This document shows, piece after piece, positions 6,748-14,976 of a stretch of DNA of 43,893 nt. This DNA comes from Bacteroidales bacterium UBA6408 (GTDB lineage: Bacteria; Bacteroidota; Bacteroidia; Bacteroidales; UBA932). The stretch is taken from the NCBI GenBank assembly GCA_002439805.1, contig DJPQ01000075.1, positions 1 through 43,893 on the forward strand, read 5' to 3'. Position numbers and translations under genes: made by a program. The first letter of the stretch is position 1. Each line of letters starts with the position of its first letter. The notes beneath the pieces are model-generated. The model was given only the letters and a program-made list of their open reading frames with translations, was not told the DNA's origin and ran no database searches.

Positions 6748-9288
6748 ATGGAGAGGATATTCATTTCGATATACCGTTATCTCAAGGGACACCGACGGCT
6801 CATGTGGCTGCTGATGCTCGGTTCGGCGGTAGTCTTTGCGGTCTTCGGCTTTCGGCTTCACTACGAGGAGAACATAATAAAGCTCCTTCCGCAGACCGAC
6901 AATTCAGCGTCTTACGAGCTTGTGTTCAGTAATTTAAAGGTAAAGGACAAGGTCTTCATCCAGATTGCCCCCAAGGGTTTTTCGGTGGAAAAGGTGGGGA
7001 CGGAGCCGACGCTTGACGCTCAGACGCTGTCAGACCGCTGCGATGAATTCATTGATTCGCTGACGGTCCGTGACGGCGGGAAATACATCGCGAGCGTGCT
7101 GTGCTGTCTTGACGACGACATGATGATGAACGCGATGGACTATGCCGTGGCGGAGTTCCCGACCTTCGTCGCTCCGGAGTGCTACGCCGCCTTCGACAGC
7201 CTTCTGACATGGGAGAGCATTCGCGCACAGATGTCGAGAAATGCGGAAATGCTTGAGAATGACGAGGATGGCAATATGTCCATGCTCGTTGGTTATGACC
7301 CTGCGGGGCTTCGCTATGGAATGCTCACTTCGCTGAAAAAAGCGGTGGGCGGAACTGCCGTGGCGGGTGCGGGAGAGACTGTGGGGACGGGGATGACCCT
7401 GAAGAACCGCCACCTCTTCACCGGGGACGGGAATGTCGTGATGGCGTTCGTGGCTCCGGGATTCGACTATATGGACTCTCGGGCTTCGGCGGGTTTCGTG
7501 GATATGATAGAGAAGGAAATCGAATCATTTGAGGCGCGGCATCCGGAGGTTGATGTGTTTATGCACGGCGCTCCGGCTATGAGCGCGAACAACTCGCGGC
7601 GCATCAAGACCGACCTCGTGATGACCGTGGGCATATCCCTTCTTCTCATCATTCTTCTGATTTCATTGTTTTTCAAGAACAAGTCTTCGCTGCTCCTGTT
7701 GCTTTCTCCTGTGGCTTACGGCACGCTTGCGGCACTTGCGATGATGTACTGGATAAAGGGAAGCATGTCACTGATGGCGGTAGGCATCGGCGCGATTGTG
7801 CTTGGAGTGGCCTTGAGCTATTGCCTGCACGTGCTGACGCACTACAAATATGTTGATGACCCCGAGCGGGTGCTCCGCGACGAATCGAAGCCTGTTTCCC
7901 TCGGCTGCCTCACCACCATCGGAGCCTTTGCCGGACTGCTCTTCACAAGCAGCGAACTTCTGCGCGATTTCGGGCTGTTCGCGTCCTTCGCGATGATTGG
8001 AACAACTCTTTTCGCGCTGGTCTTCCTCCCGCAGTTCTTCCGCCCGGAACGCAACCGCAAATCAGAAAAAGCGTTTGCTGTCTTCGACCGGATAAACTCC
8101 CTGCCGCTTGACAGCAACCCGCGGATTCTCGGCACGATAGTCGTGATTTCCGTCGTCTGCCTCTTCCTGCCGTCTCCTGAATTTGACAGCAACTTGCGGG
8201 ATATCAATTATATGAGTCCTAAGGTTCGTCAGTCGATGAACATCTACAATGCCGAGAATAACGGCGGCTGGTCATCGCAGTACTATGCCGCGACCGGCTC
8301 CACCCTTGATTCGGCGGTTCTTTGCAGCCGCAGGCTCTCCGCCGCCCTCGACTCGCTTCAGGGAGAGGGCATCGTGAAGCGTCACAGCGACTTCAGCGCG
8401 TTCCTCGTTCCGGAAGACGAGCAGCAGGAGCGCATCTATGAATGGACAGAATATTGGCAGAAACCTGTCGGAGGCGGTCGCACACGGCTTGATGTCACTA
8501 TGGCGCGCATTGACAGGGCAGCCCGGGAGCAGGGGCTTTCTCCGGAGCTTTTCACGCCGTTTGCGGCCCTCTGCGAGGCCGACTATGCTCCGGAGTCGCT
8601 CTATGACTCAGGGGCGCTTCCTGAGTCCATAACTTCAAACTTCATTGAGCGCGGGAAGGACGGCACCTATATGATTTTTACCTCTGCGCTTATGGCCGAG
8701 GGCGACAAGATGGCGGTCAACAAGGCTGTTGACAAGGTGGACGGCTCATTGATTGTCGATCCGTTCTTCTACACCGGCAATATGGTCGAAATCATCCACA
8801 GCGACTTCAATACTATTCTGTGGATTTCCATGGCGTTCGTATTCATAGTCCTTCTCCTGTCGTTCCGCAGCTTTGCCGTCAGCCTCATAGCCTTCCTTCC
8901 GATGACCCTAAGCTGGTATGTCGTGCAGGGCATAATGTGGCTCTTCGGCCTGAAGTTCAATCTCATCAACATCATCATCTCCTCCTTCATCTTCGGCATC
9001 GGCGTGGATTACAGCATCTTCGTGATGCAGGGCCTTCTCGCCGCCGCCTCGGGAAAGGACACAGAGATGCTGAACTACCACAAGACGGCCATCGGCCTTT
9101 CGGCCATGATTCTCATCGTCGTGACCGGTTCGCTCCTCTTCGCTGTCCATCCTGCCATCCGCTCAATCGGCATCAGCTCCATCATCGGAATGTCCGCCTC
9201 AATCCTTCTCTCCTACTCGATTGAGCCCTTCCTCTTCCGTATGATTCTGAAGATTCCGTTCTACCGGAAGCGGCTGACAGGGAAATGA
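6748..9288 (+). CDS. MMPL/RND-family exporter
   Basis: Large inner-membrane transporter of the RND superfamily, about 846 residues, with the two-fold repeat of the MMPL/HpnN type. There is one membrane segment near the N-terminus (about residues 18-36), a large periplasmic domain, then clustered segments (VMTVGISLLLIILLISLFF onward, with SLMAVGIGAIVLGVALSYCL). The pattern repeats with a second loop and a second cluster (FNLINIIISSFIFGIGVDYS). The conserved acidic residue of the proton relay is expected in the GIGVDYSIF segment. I chose ATG 6748 (MERIFISIYRYL) over ATG 6712 because the earlier start adds only residues without family character. The LolA-like neighbour is typical of systems that carry lipids or polyenes to the outer membrane, but no biosynthetic genes are nearby. 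Confidence 0.88.
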   Translation: MERIFISIYRYLKGHRRLMWLLMLGSAVVFAVFGFRLHYEENIIKLLPQTDNSASYELVFSNLKVKDKVFIQIAPKGFSVEKVGTEPTLDAQTLSDRCDEFIDSLTVRDGGKYIASVLCCLDDDMMMNAMDYAVAEFPTFVAPECYAAFDSLLTWESIRAQMSRNAEMLENDEDGNMSMLVGYDPAGLRYGMLTSLKKAVGGTAVAGAGETVGTGMTLKNRHLFTGDGNVVMAFVAPGFDYMDSRASAGFVDMIEKEIESFEARHPEVDVFMHGAPAMSANNSRRIKTDLVMTVGISLLLIILLISLFFKNKSSLLLLLSPVAYGTLAALAMMYWIKGSMSLMAVGIGAIVLGVALSYCLHVLTHYKYVDDPERVLRDESKPVSLGCLTTIGAFAGLLFTSSELLRDFGLFASFAMIGTTLFALVFLPQFFRPERNRKSEKAFAVFDRINSLPLDSNPRILGTIVVISVVCLFLPSPEFDSNLRDINYMSPKVRQSMNIYNAENNGGWSSQYYAATGSTLDSAVLCSRRLSAALDSLQGEGIVKRHSDFSAFLVPEDEQQERIYEWTEYWQKPVGGGRTRLDVTMARIDRAAREQGLSPELFTPFAALCEADYAPESLYDSGALPESITSNFIERGKDGTYMIFTSALMAEGDKMAVNKAVDKVDGSLIVDPFFYTGNMVEIIHSDFNTILWISMAFVFIVLLLSFRSFAVSLIAFLPMTLSWYVVQGIMWLFGLKFNLINIIISSFIFGIGVDYSIFVMQGLLAAASGKDTEMLNYHKTAIGLSAMILIVVTGSLLFAVHPAIRSIGISSIIGMSASILLSYSIEPFLFRMILKIPFYRKRLTGK

Positions 9289-9433
9289 CGCCTTGAGGAA
9301 TATTTTTTGCAGATATGCCCCGGCTCAAATTTTTTGAACAAACTCGTTCAGTTGTTTGAGGAAACGATTTTTTATGGTTGAGGTCTCGTCGCTTCGGGGT
9401 TTCAATCGTTGATTTATGCGTAAAATAATTGTT

Positions 9434-10021
9434 ATGAAGAAGATAGTTTCCCTTTTTGCCGCCCTCTTCTGTGTCACGGCACTTTCGGCCCAGGTCAAGG
9501 GGCTTGAGGCAAGTTTCACCCACACCAAGACTGCGGCAGGCGCGACGGAGAAGGATTCCGGCAAGATTTACTATGCCGCTCCCGGCAGCCTTTCGCTCCA
9601 CTACGCCGCTCCCTCGACCAACCTCGTCGTCATCGACGGCACCGCAGTCTTCATCCGTCAGGCCGGTCGCGAGCGACGCTTCGACACAACGAAGAACGCC
9701 CCGATGCGCGGCATGAGCGCGACGCTTCTCAACTGCGTGAAGGGTGACACTCAGAAAGTCGCCGACGAGAACGACGCCGACATCCGTGTTCAGAATTTCG
9801 CCCGCTCGACCGACGTTGTCATCACCGCCCGCAGGAAGGCAGTCCGGGGCTACTCCCGCATCGATCTTAGCTACCGCAGGTCCGACGGCCTCCTCCAGTA
9901 CATGAAGCTCACCGAGTTCAACGGCAACGTCAACGAATACAAGATGACCGATTTCGTCCAGTCCGCAACCCTCCCCGCCGACGCCTTCACCATCCCCGCC
10001 AAGTCCTCCCGCAGCGAATAG
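9434..10021 (+). CDS. LolA-like outer-membrane lipoprotein carrier protein
   Basis: Periplasmic lipid- or lipoprotein-binding carrier of about 195 residues. It has a signal peptide (MKKIVSLFAALFCVTALSA before Q) and the LolA-type half-barrel pattern: ASFTHTKTAAGATEKDSGKI, then PGSLSLHYAAPSTNLVVIDG, and a late segment PADAFTIPAK. The start is ATG 9434, or ATG 9416 with six more residues. It lies 145 bp after the MMPL exporter in the same direction and is probably its periplasmic partner, as such LolA homologues are in aryl-polyene loci. It could instead be the housekeeping LolA. A strong terminator follows 24 bp after the stop. Confidence 0.82.
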   Translation: MKKIVSLFAALFCVTALSAQVKGLEASFTHTKTAAGATEKDSGKIYYAAPGSLSLHYAAPSTNLVVIDGTAVFIRQAGRERRFDTTKNAPMRGMSATLLNCVKGDTQKVADENDADIRVQNFARSTDVVITARRKAVRGYSRIDLSYRRSDGLLQYMKLTEFNGNVNEYKMTDFVQSATLPADAFTIPAKSSRSE

Positions 10022-10045
10022 GCTCGCAGACTTTTACAGACCTTT

Positions 10046-10090
10046 ATCGCGGATTTTATTTGATGCCACCGAATAAAATCCGCGATTTTT
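10046..10090 (+). terminator. intrinsic terminator after the LolA-like gene
   Basis: A perfect 15-bp stem (10046-10060 with 10072-10086), an 11-nt loop and a TTTTT tail (10086-10090). Its loop and inner stem are also the first of the three 33-bp-phased dyads. Confidence 0.8.
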
Positions 10091-10143
10091 ATTTTGTGCT
10101 ACCGAACAGAAATTACTGAATTTATTTTGTGGCATCGAATAAA
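10055..10143 (+). promoter_or_regulatory. three dyads spaced exactly 33 bp upstream of the DUF4143 ATPase
   Basis: The pattern TTTATT-N11-AATAAA begins at 10055, 10088 and 10121. The N11 spacers are TGATGCCACCG, TTGTGCTACCG and TTGTGGCATCG. Copies 1 and 3 have perfect arms; copy 2 ends AACAGA. The period is exactly 33 bp, about three helical turns, so all copies face the same side of the DNA. Copy 3 overlaps the −33 box. This looks like an operator array; its binding protein is unknown. Confidence 0.65.
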
Positions 10144-10156
10144 TTTCCTACATTTG
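10126..10156 (+). promoter_or_regulatory. promoter of the DUF4143 ATPase gene
   Basis: TTTG (10126-10129), 19 bp, TACATTTG (10149-10156): a full consensus match. The start codon is 16 bp after the −7 box, so the leader is very short. The −33 box lies inside the third dyad. Confidence 0.8.
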
Positions 10157-10172
10157 CGACAAAACGAGCAAG

Positions 10173-11438
10173 ATGGACAAAGAACTTTTTCGCGTTATCA
10201 TATCTGAGAATCAGGAGTATATAGGCAATATCCCGTTGATTGAACGCCCTTTGGATTTGGAGGCGTCGGGAAATTATGTTTTTGTCGGGGTGAGACAAGC
10301 GGGAAAGTCATATCTTCTCTATCAGCGCGTCCGGCAGATGCTGAAACAAGGTACGAGGCTGGAGGACATAGTATATATAAATTTTGATGATGAGCGTTTG
10401 CTTGGGATGACATCTGATGATTTTGACCTTATTCTTCAGGCATATCACAGTATGTATGACGGCAATCCCGTTTTTTTCTTTGATGAAATCCAGAATGTTG
10501 ACGGATGGGCAAACTTCGCCCGGCGTCTTGCAAACAGAAAGTATCGGGTCTATGTGACAGGCAGCAATGCGAAGATGCTTGGACGGGATGTGGAGACTGT
10601 TCTTGGCGGACGTTACCTCGATATGAAGGTGTTTCCGTACTCTTTCCGCGAGTTCTTGAGCGCTTCCGGTGAAAAGGTCACCTCGGGCTGGCAATATGGA
10701 CGAAAGGCGGACGACTTGCAACGCCTGTTCCGAACCTATTTCGAGTGGGGCGGATTTCCGGAACTGGTAAATTTCCGCGAGAAACGTGTGTGGCTGAACA
10801 GCTTATATAATCGTATATTTCTTAATGATTTGGTCGTCAGACATAAGATAAAGAACGACGATGCTTTGCGTCTTTGCGTGCGGCGTCTGGCAGAAAGTGT
10901 CATGCATCCGTGTTCGCTGAACCGTCTGTGCAATCTTGTGAAATCGACGGGCGTATCCAGCAGTGTTTCGTCCGTCATGGAGTATGTGCGCTATCTTCAG
11001 GAGTCGTGTCTGCTGTTTTCCGTGGATAATTATGCGTCGAAGCTCGTCGAGAGGGAAACCGTCAAGAAACACTATTTTGTTGATAACGGCCTTCTTCATC
11101 TGTTCCTGAACAATCCTGAAACTGCTCTGCTGGAGAATCTGTGCGCCCTGACCTTGTTCAAGAAATATGGGAACGGGCTTTTCTATTACAGCAGGAATGT
11201 TGAGGTCGATTTTTATGTACCGGAGGAAAGTCTTGCCGTCCAGTCCTGCTATCGGATGAGCGACGATACAACCGTTGAGCGCGAGGTCAAGGCCTTGGTC
11301 GCATTGAACTCACTCTATCCTCTGGACAGGGCCATGATAATGACCTATGAGGATGAGGACAGCATTGAAAAGGACGGCCTGCACATTGACGTGGTTCCCG
11401 TCTGGAAATGGCTCGTCGAATGCGGGACCGCAGACTGA
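10173..11438 (+). CDS. AAA-type ATPase with DUF4143 domain
   Basis: P-loop ATPase of 421 residues. Walker A is GVRQAGKS (39-46), Walker B is FFFDEIQ (101-107), and VYVTGSNAKML is the sensor-like strand that typifies this family. The C-terminal DUF4143 region holds a winged-helix-like middle part and a final segment with VEVDFYVP, a PD-(D/E)XK-like remnant. Such proteins are common and multicopy in Bacteroidales, and their role is not established. The gene is clearly lower in GC than its neighbours (10441-10500 is about 38 percent G+C), which suggests acquisition. It stands alone between a terminator and a convergent gene, and has its own promoter behind three phased dyads. Confidence 0.88.
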   Translation: MDKELFRVIISENQEYIGNIPLIERPLDLEASGNYVFVGVRQAGKSYLLYQRVRQMLKQGTRLEDIVYINFDDERLLGMTSDDFDLILQAYHSMYDGNPVFFFDEIQNVDGWANFARRLANRKYRVYVTGSNAKMLGRDVETVLGGRYLDMKVFPYSFREFLSASGEKVTSGWQYGRKADDLQRLFRTYFEWGGFPELVNFREKRVWLNSLYNRIFLNDLVVRHKIKNDDALRLCVRRLAESVMHPCSLNRLCNLVKSTGVSSSVSSVMEYVRYLQESCLLFSVDNYASKLVERETVKKHYFVDNGLLHLFLNNPETALLENLCALTLFKKYGNGLFYYSRNVEVDFYVPEESLAVQSCYRMSDDTTVEREVKALVALNSLYPLDRAMIMTYEDEDSIEKDGLHIDVVPVWKWLVECGTAD

Positions 11439-11514
11439 TTTGCTTGTGTTTTCGCTATGGTATATTCGATAGTGCAACGGTAACCAGACGAGTTGGGAGT
11501 AGTTGGAACTCGGG

Positions 11515-11820
11515 TCAGAACTCGTAGTCGAGGCAGGAGCGGAGGGCGGTGTAGGGGCGGACCTTGGTGTTGGCCACGGCGAGGTGAGCCGGATGGGCGG
11601 CGTAGGCCTTGAGGGCTTCGGGCGATTCGAGGGTGCAGTCGAGCATCACGTCAGCGGTGGAGCTCGGAAGACGGCCTTCCGTGCTGACAATCACCTCAAT
11701 AAGTCCCGGGACAACCCCGACAAGCGATTCCAGTCCTTCCTTGATTCCGGCCTTGACGGCAGTCTTCTCCTCCTCGGACAGCTCTTCCTTGAGCGTCCAC
11801 AAAATTATATGCTTTACCAT
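11515..11820 (-). CDS. stress-responsive alpha/beta-barrel (Dabb) domain protein
   Basis: Small cytoplasmic protein of 101 residues. It has the Dabb signature: MVKHIILWTLKEELSEEE at the start (the family usually opens with a buried V-x-H-hydrophobic strand), then VPGLIEVIVSTEG, DVMLDCTLESPEALKAYAAH and PAHLAVANTKVRPYTALRSC with a terminal DYEF. Members form dimeric ferredoxin-like folds. Some are enzymes or stress proteins, but most bacterial ones have no known substrate. It converges with the DUF4143 ATPase gene and lies downstream of trpS on the same strand, 174 bp away. I assign family only. Confidence 0.88.
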   Translation of the reverse strand: MVKHIILWTLKEELSEEEKTAVKAGIKEGLESLVGVVPGLIEVIVSTEGRLPSSTADVMLDCTLESPEALKAYAAHPAHLAVANTKVRPYTALRSCLDYEF

Positions 11821-11908
11821 ATTTAACTATTTTTCCTAATCAAGAAATCTTAATCTTTTGAGAAATTTTCCAAGATAACCGGGATGGAAAAAGTCGAAGA
11901 ATGAGGCA

Positions 11909-11986
11909 GATGCAAGGCGCACGAAGCATTCGAACCGCAGCAACCTGATGGTTGTGAGGATTCAAATGCTGAGCGCAACGCCGCAG
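11909..11986 (-). repeat. family II structured intergenic repeat, copy 2 (3' of trpS)
   Basis: Counterpart of 6392-6471. Read along trpS, it starts 8 nt after the stop codon. It keeps the blocks CTGCGGCGTT, CTCACAACCATC, GGTTGCTGCGG and CGCCTTGCATC with the CAACC/GGTTG hairpin. Its outer arms differ from copy 1 but still pair within this copy: GCGC with GCGC and GCATT with AATGC. Both copies have the same orientation relative to the gene in front, so they sit in 3' untranslated regions. Confidence 0.6.
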
Positions 11987-11994
11987 ATGCCCCG

Positions 11995-13095
11995 TTATTC
12001 GGCTTTTTCCGCAAAGCGCTTAGCCTGCTCCTCGATTAAGGACGGGTCGTCGAAATAATTGATGCGCATAGCCTCGCGCACCTCATGGAGAGTCTGTGCG
12101 GCGACGGCGCGGGCCTTCTCTGTGCCCTGACGGAGAATCTCGTAAATTGCCGGAATGTCCTTTTCGAGCTCGGCGCGGCGGGCGCGGATAGGGGAGAGCT
12201 CCTCTTCGAGGACGGCGCCGAGGAATTTCTTGACCTTCATGTCTCCGAGGCCTCCGCGGCGGTAGTGGTCCTTGAGCGCGTCGAGGTTCTCATATTCCGG
12301 CAGATAGCGGCCGAAATGCTCCGGGCGGCAGAACGCGTCGAGGTAGGTGAAGACAGTGTTGCCCTCCAGCTTGCCCGGGTCTGTGACCTTGAGGTGGTTC
12401 GGGTCGGTGAACATTCCTTTGACCTTCTTCCAGACTTCGTCGGCCGAGTCGGAGAGGTAGATGCAGTTGCCGAGGGACTTGCTCATCTTGGCGCGGCCGT
12501 CGGTGCCCGGGAGGCGCAGGCAGGCCGCGTTGTCGGGAAGCAGAATCTCCGGTTCCACGAGCACGTCGCAGTTGTAGGTGCCGTTGAACTTGCGGACAAT
12601 CTCGCGGGCCTGCTCAATCATCGGCTCCTGGTCCTCGCCGGCCGGGACGACCGTGGCCTTGAACGCGGTGATGTCAGCCGTCTGGCTCACCGGGTAGGTG
12701 AAGAATCCGGCCGGGATGCTCTCGCCCTCGAACTTGCGCATCTCGATTTCGCTCTTCACCGTCGGGTTGCGCTGGAGGCGGGCGATGGTGACGAGGTTCA
12801 TGTAGTAGAACGTCAGCTCGCAGAGCTCCGGGATGAGCGACTGAATGAATATGGTCACCTTTGACGGGTCGAGACCCACGGAAAGATAGTCCAGGGCCAC
12901 CTCAATGATGTTCTGGCGCACCTTCTCGGGATTGTCCGCGTTGTCCGTGAGCGCCTGTGCGTCAGCGATGAAGACGAACATGTCGTCATATCCTCCCTTG
13001 TTCTGGAGTTCCACTCTCCTGCGGAGAGAACCTACATAGTGCCCGATGTGAAGCCTGCCGGTAGGACGGTCGCCTGTCAAAATAACCTTTGCCAT
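11995..13095 (-). CDS. trpS: tryptophanyl-tRNA synthetase
   Basis: Class I aminoacyl-tRNA synthetase that charges tRNA-Trp. The HIGH motif is at residues 16-19 (GRLHIGHYVGSL) and KMSKS at 203-207 (GRAKMSKSLGN). The TrpRS-type Rossmann core is shown by DMFVFIADAQALTD, MNLVTIARLQRNPTVKSEIE, PVSQTADITAF and PAGEDQEPMIE. At 366 residues it is slightly longer than the usual 330-350. ATG 13095 begins MAKVILTGDRPTG, typical of the family. It is followed by a family II structured repeat and then the Dabb gene. No T-box or attenuator is visible in the 162-bp upstream gap. Confidence 0.97.
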   Translation of the reverse strand: MAKVILTGDRPTGRLHIGHYVGSLRRRVELQNKGGYDDMFVFIADAQALTDNADNPEKVRQNIIEVALDYLSVGLDPSKVTIFIQSLIPELCELTFYYMNLVTIARLQRNPTVKSEIEMRKFEGESIPAGFFTYPVSQTADITAFKATVVPAGEDQEPMIEQAREIVRKFNGTYNCDVLVEPEILLPDNAACLRLPGTDGRAKMSKSLGNCIYLSDSADEVWKKVKGMFTDPNHLKVTDPGKLEGNTVFTYLDAFCRPEHFGRYLPEYENLDALKDHYRRGGLGDMKVKKFLGAVLEEELSPIRARRAELEKDIPAIYEILRQGTEKARAVAAQTLHEVREAMRINYFDDPSLIEEQAKRFAEKAE

Positions 13096-13257
13096 ATTCT
13101 GTAATCTGTTTTTTTTATTCGAATCTCATAGAGTGAAAAAATTTCCCACCCCGTTTTTCTGTAATACGAAACCGCGAATTTACACAAATTACGGAACTTA
13201 CACAATATTGATGGCTCGTGATTGTCGCGGCAACATTTCACCGCGTGTAGATTTGCG

Positions 13258-14952
13258 TCAGAATGCGCATACGAACGCTACTCCTGTTCCATAGCTCCCC
13301 ACTCGCTTGGGACTGTTGGTTATATATCCAGCTCTGTACAGATGATAGGCACTGTCGAATTCATCATAATCCCTGTATTTGGTTTCTGTGGAGGACCAAA
13401 GATATGAAAAAAATTCAAGCGGCGGGTATATTCCGAGTGCTGAATATGAATTATTGAGAATGTCTGAGGTTTCAAACCCATTCTTGAGCTGGTAGATATT
13501 GTCGAGATCCTTGTTCACGTACATATAGAGTTCTTTAGCCGACGGGATGTACCATCCGGTGCTGCCCTCCGGAGCCGGGTTTGCGGCCGCAAATTCCGTG
13601 AGCTTGTCGGCAATCCCGACGAGCGTTCCCTTGCCGCTTGACCTGTGCCAGTCGTTGTATGCCAGCAGCACTTGGGTGTTCTGGTAGCCGAGCACTCTGT
13701 TGAGGTCGTCTTCGGCCTTGTTGAGCGGCGCGATGGGGCGGAAGTCGGATTTGTCGGCTCTTGAGAAATTGCCGCTGTTCTGGAAGTTCAGCACAAAATC
13801 GTCGGCAGTCCAGTCGGCGTGGTCGTTTTGCCAAGGCGCTTTAACCGGCGTTTGGGTGGATATCGCAAGCCCGTGCGTGCAATGGGGGAAATCCCTTGAC
13901 CTGATTTTGTCGTCGGAAAGCCTTGCCGGGGTCGTCCTGCCCTCTGTCTCGGTCTCTGCGGGTGTCCAAAAGACTATGGCCGCGACTTTCGACTTCTGCT
14001 CCTCGGTGAGGGAGGCGTCCCTTGGCAGCAGGTTGCCGTCCGTGAGGAGGAAATCGCCGCGTTGAATCGTGTAGCTTATTTTCGTCTCGGGCGCTCCGTT
14101 TATCTTGAACTTCTTGAAGTAGCCTTTGTAAAGCCCGGACGGGGTGACGGCGAACTCCATGCTGCCTTCGTCAAAACTACCAGAAATGGTCGGAGTTGCA
14201 CTCATCTGCGGGTTCACTATGTAGCGGAAATGGTCTCCCGTGCGAAGCGGCTTTGCGGAGCCGGCGAAGGTCGTGGGAGGCAGGACGGTGTAGTCCGGAA
14301 CTCTCGTGTCCGTGAATTCATAGACCGTTTTCGGCAGGTCGATGACCGCAAGTGACATCCGGTGGCTCATGAAGAATGCAACCTCAAGAGTGTTGGACGT
14401 CATGCCCGGGGAGGCTGTGCTGTGGCAGGTCATAAGGTCGGAAGCGGTGTAGGCTTCGCGGCTGCTCTGGTCTTCATTCGGCTGCCATGAACTGATGAGC
14501 GGCTGGAAGAAATACAGGTCGCGCTGGTGGAGTTCGTCCTGCGGAACATCGGCTGTCTTGCCGTCCATGTCTGACCGGTAGGGATAGTAGAGATAACATT
14601 GGTCGTTCGGCATTCCTGCGAGCCCGGTTCCGTCCGCAGCCTTCCAAGCGAGTTCTCCCGTGGCGGTGTCCCGCTCCGCGATAAGTTTCACATTAGAATA
14701 GACCGTCCGGTCACCGCGCACAACATAGAGCCCGCAGGCGTCGCCGGCGGTGAACTCGGTGGAGTAGCCCATTTCCGCTGTGCGGGTGGCGGGAGCGGCA
14801 GCTGAGGAATAGCCTCCGTCGGTCACGGAAATGGCGATTTGTTGCGTCTGGATGTCCTGCGCGCCGGGGAACTCTTCTTGCGTGCAGGAGGCAAGCAGCA
14901 GGAGCGGTGCGACTTGCAGGAGAGGCAATGTGCTTTGTAGCTTCATATTCAT
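13258..14952 (-). CDS. fimbrillin-like lipoprotein with C-terminal lectin-like (DUF1566-type) domain
   Basis: Putative cell-surface adhesin of 564 residues. A lipoprotein signal ends at the Cys of LLLLASC. The front two thirds look like a fimbrillin/Mfl-type protein: the early TAEMGYSTEFTAGDACGLYV, a YYPYRSDMDG strand and FFMSHRMSLAVIDLP are typical of FimA/Mfa-related folds. From about residue 320 (AAIVFWTP) the protein changes to a domain with HGLAIS, STGWYIPSAKELY and YLWSSTETKYRDYDEFDSAY, ending VAFVCAF. This resembles the DUF1566/C-type-lectin-like domain. It is the last gene of the four-gene fimbrial run and lies 24 bp after its paralogue. A fimbrial tip role is an inference from domain and context. 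Confidence 0.75.
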   Translation of the reverse strand: MNMKLQSTLPLLQVAPLLLLASCTQEEFPGAQDIQTQQIAISVTDGGYSSAAAPATRTAEMGYSTEFTAGDACGLYVVRGDRTVYSNVKLIAERDTATGELAWKAADGTGLAGMPNDQCYLYYPYRSDMDGKTADVPQDELHQRDLYFFQPLISSWQPNEDQSSREAYTASDLMTCHSTASPGMTSNTLEVAFFMSHRMSLAVIDLPKTVYEFTDTRVPDYTVLPPTTFAGSAKPLRTGDHFRYIVNPQMSATPTISGSFDEGSMEFAVTPSGLYKGYFKKFKINGAPETKISYTIQRGDFLLTDGNLLPRDASLTEEQKSKVAAIVFWTPAETETEGRTTPARLSDDKIRSRDFPHCTHGLAISTQTPVKAPWQNDHADWTADDFVLNFQNSGNFSRADKSDFRPIAPLNKAEDDLNRVLGYQNTQVLLAYNDWHRSSGKGTLVGIADKLTEFAAANPAPEGSTGWYIPSAKELYMYVNKDLDNIYQLKNGFETSDILNNSYSALGIYPPLEFFSYLWSSTETKYRDYDEFDSAYHLYRAGYITNSPKRVGSYGTGVAFVCAF

Positions 14953-14976
14953 GTGCTTAAAGGATAAACTGGTTAA

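Noticed and set aside
13226..13245. Hairpin CGCGG/CCGCG after the last fimbrial gene as a terminator
   Set aside because: A five-base-pair stem with a 10-nt loop and no T tract on the minus strand.
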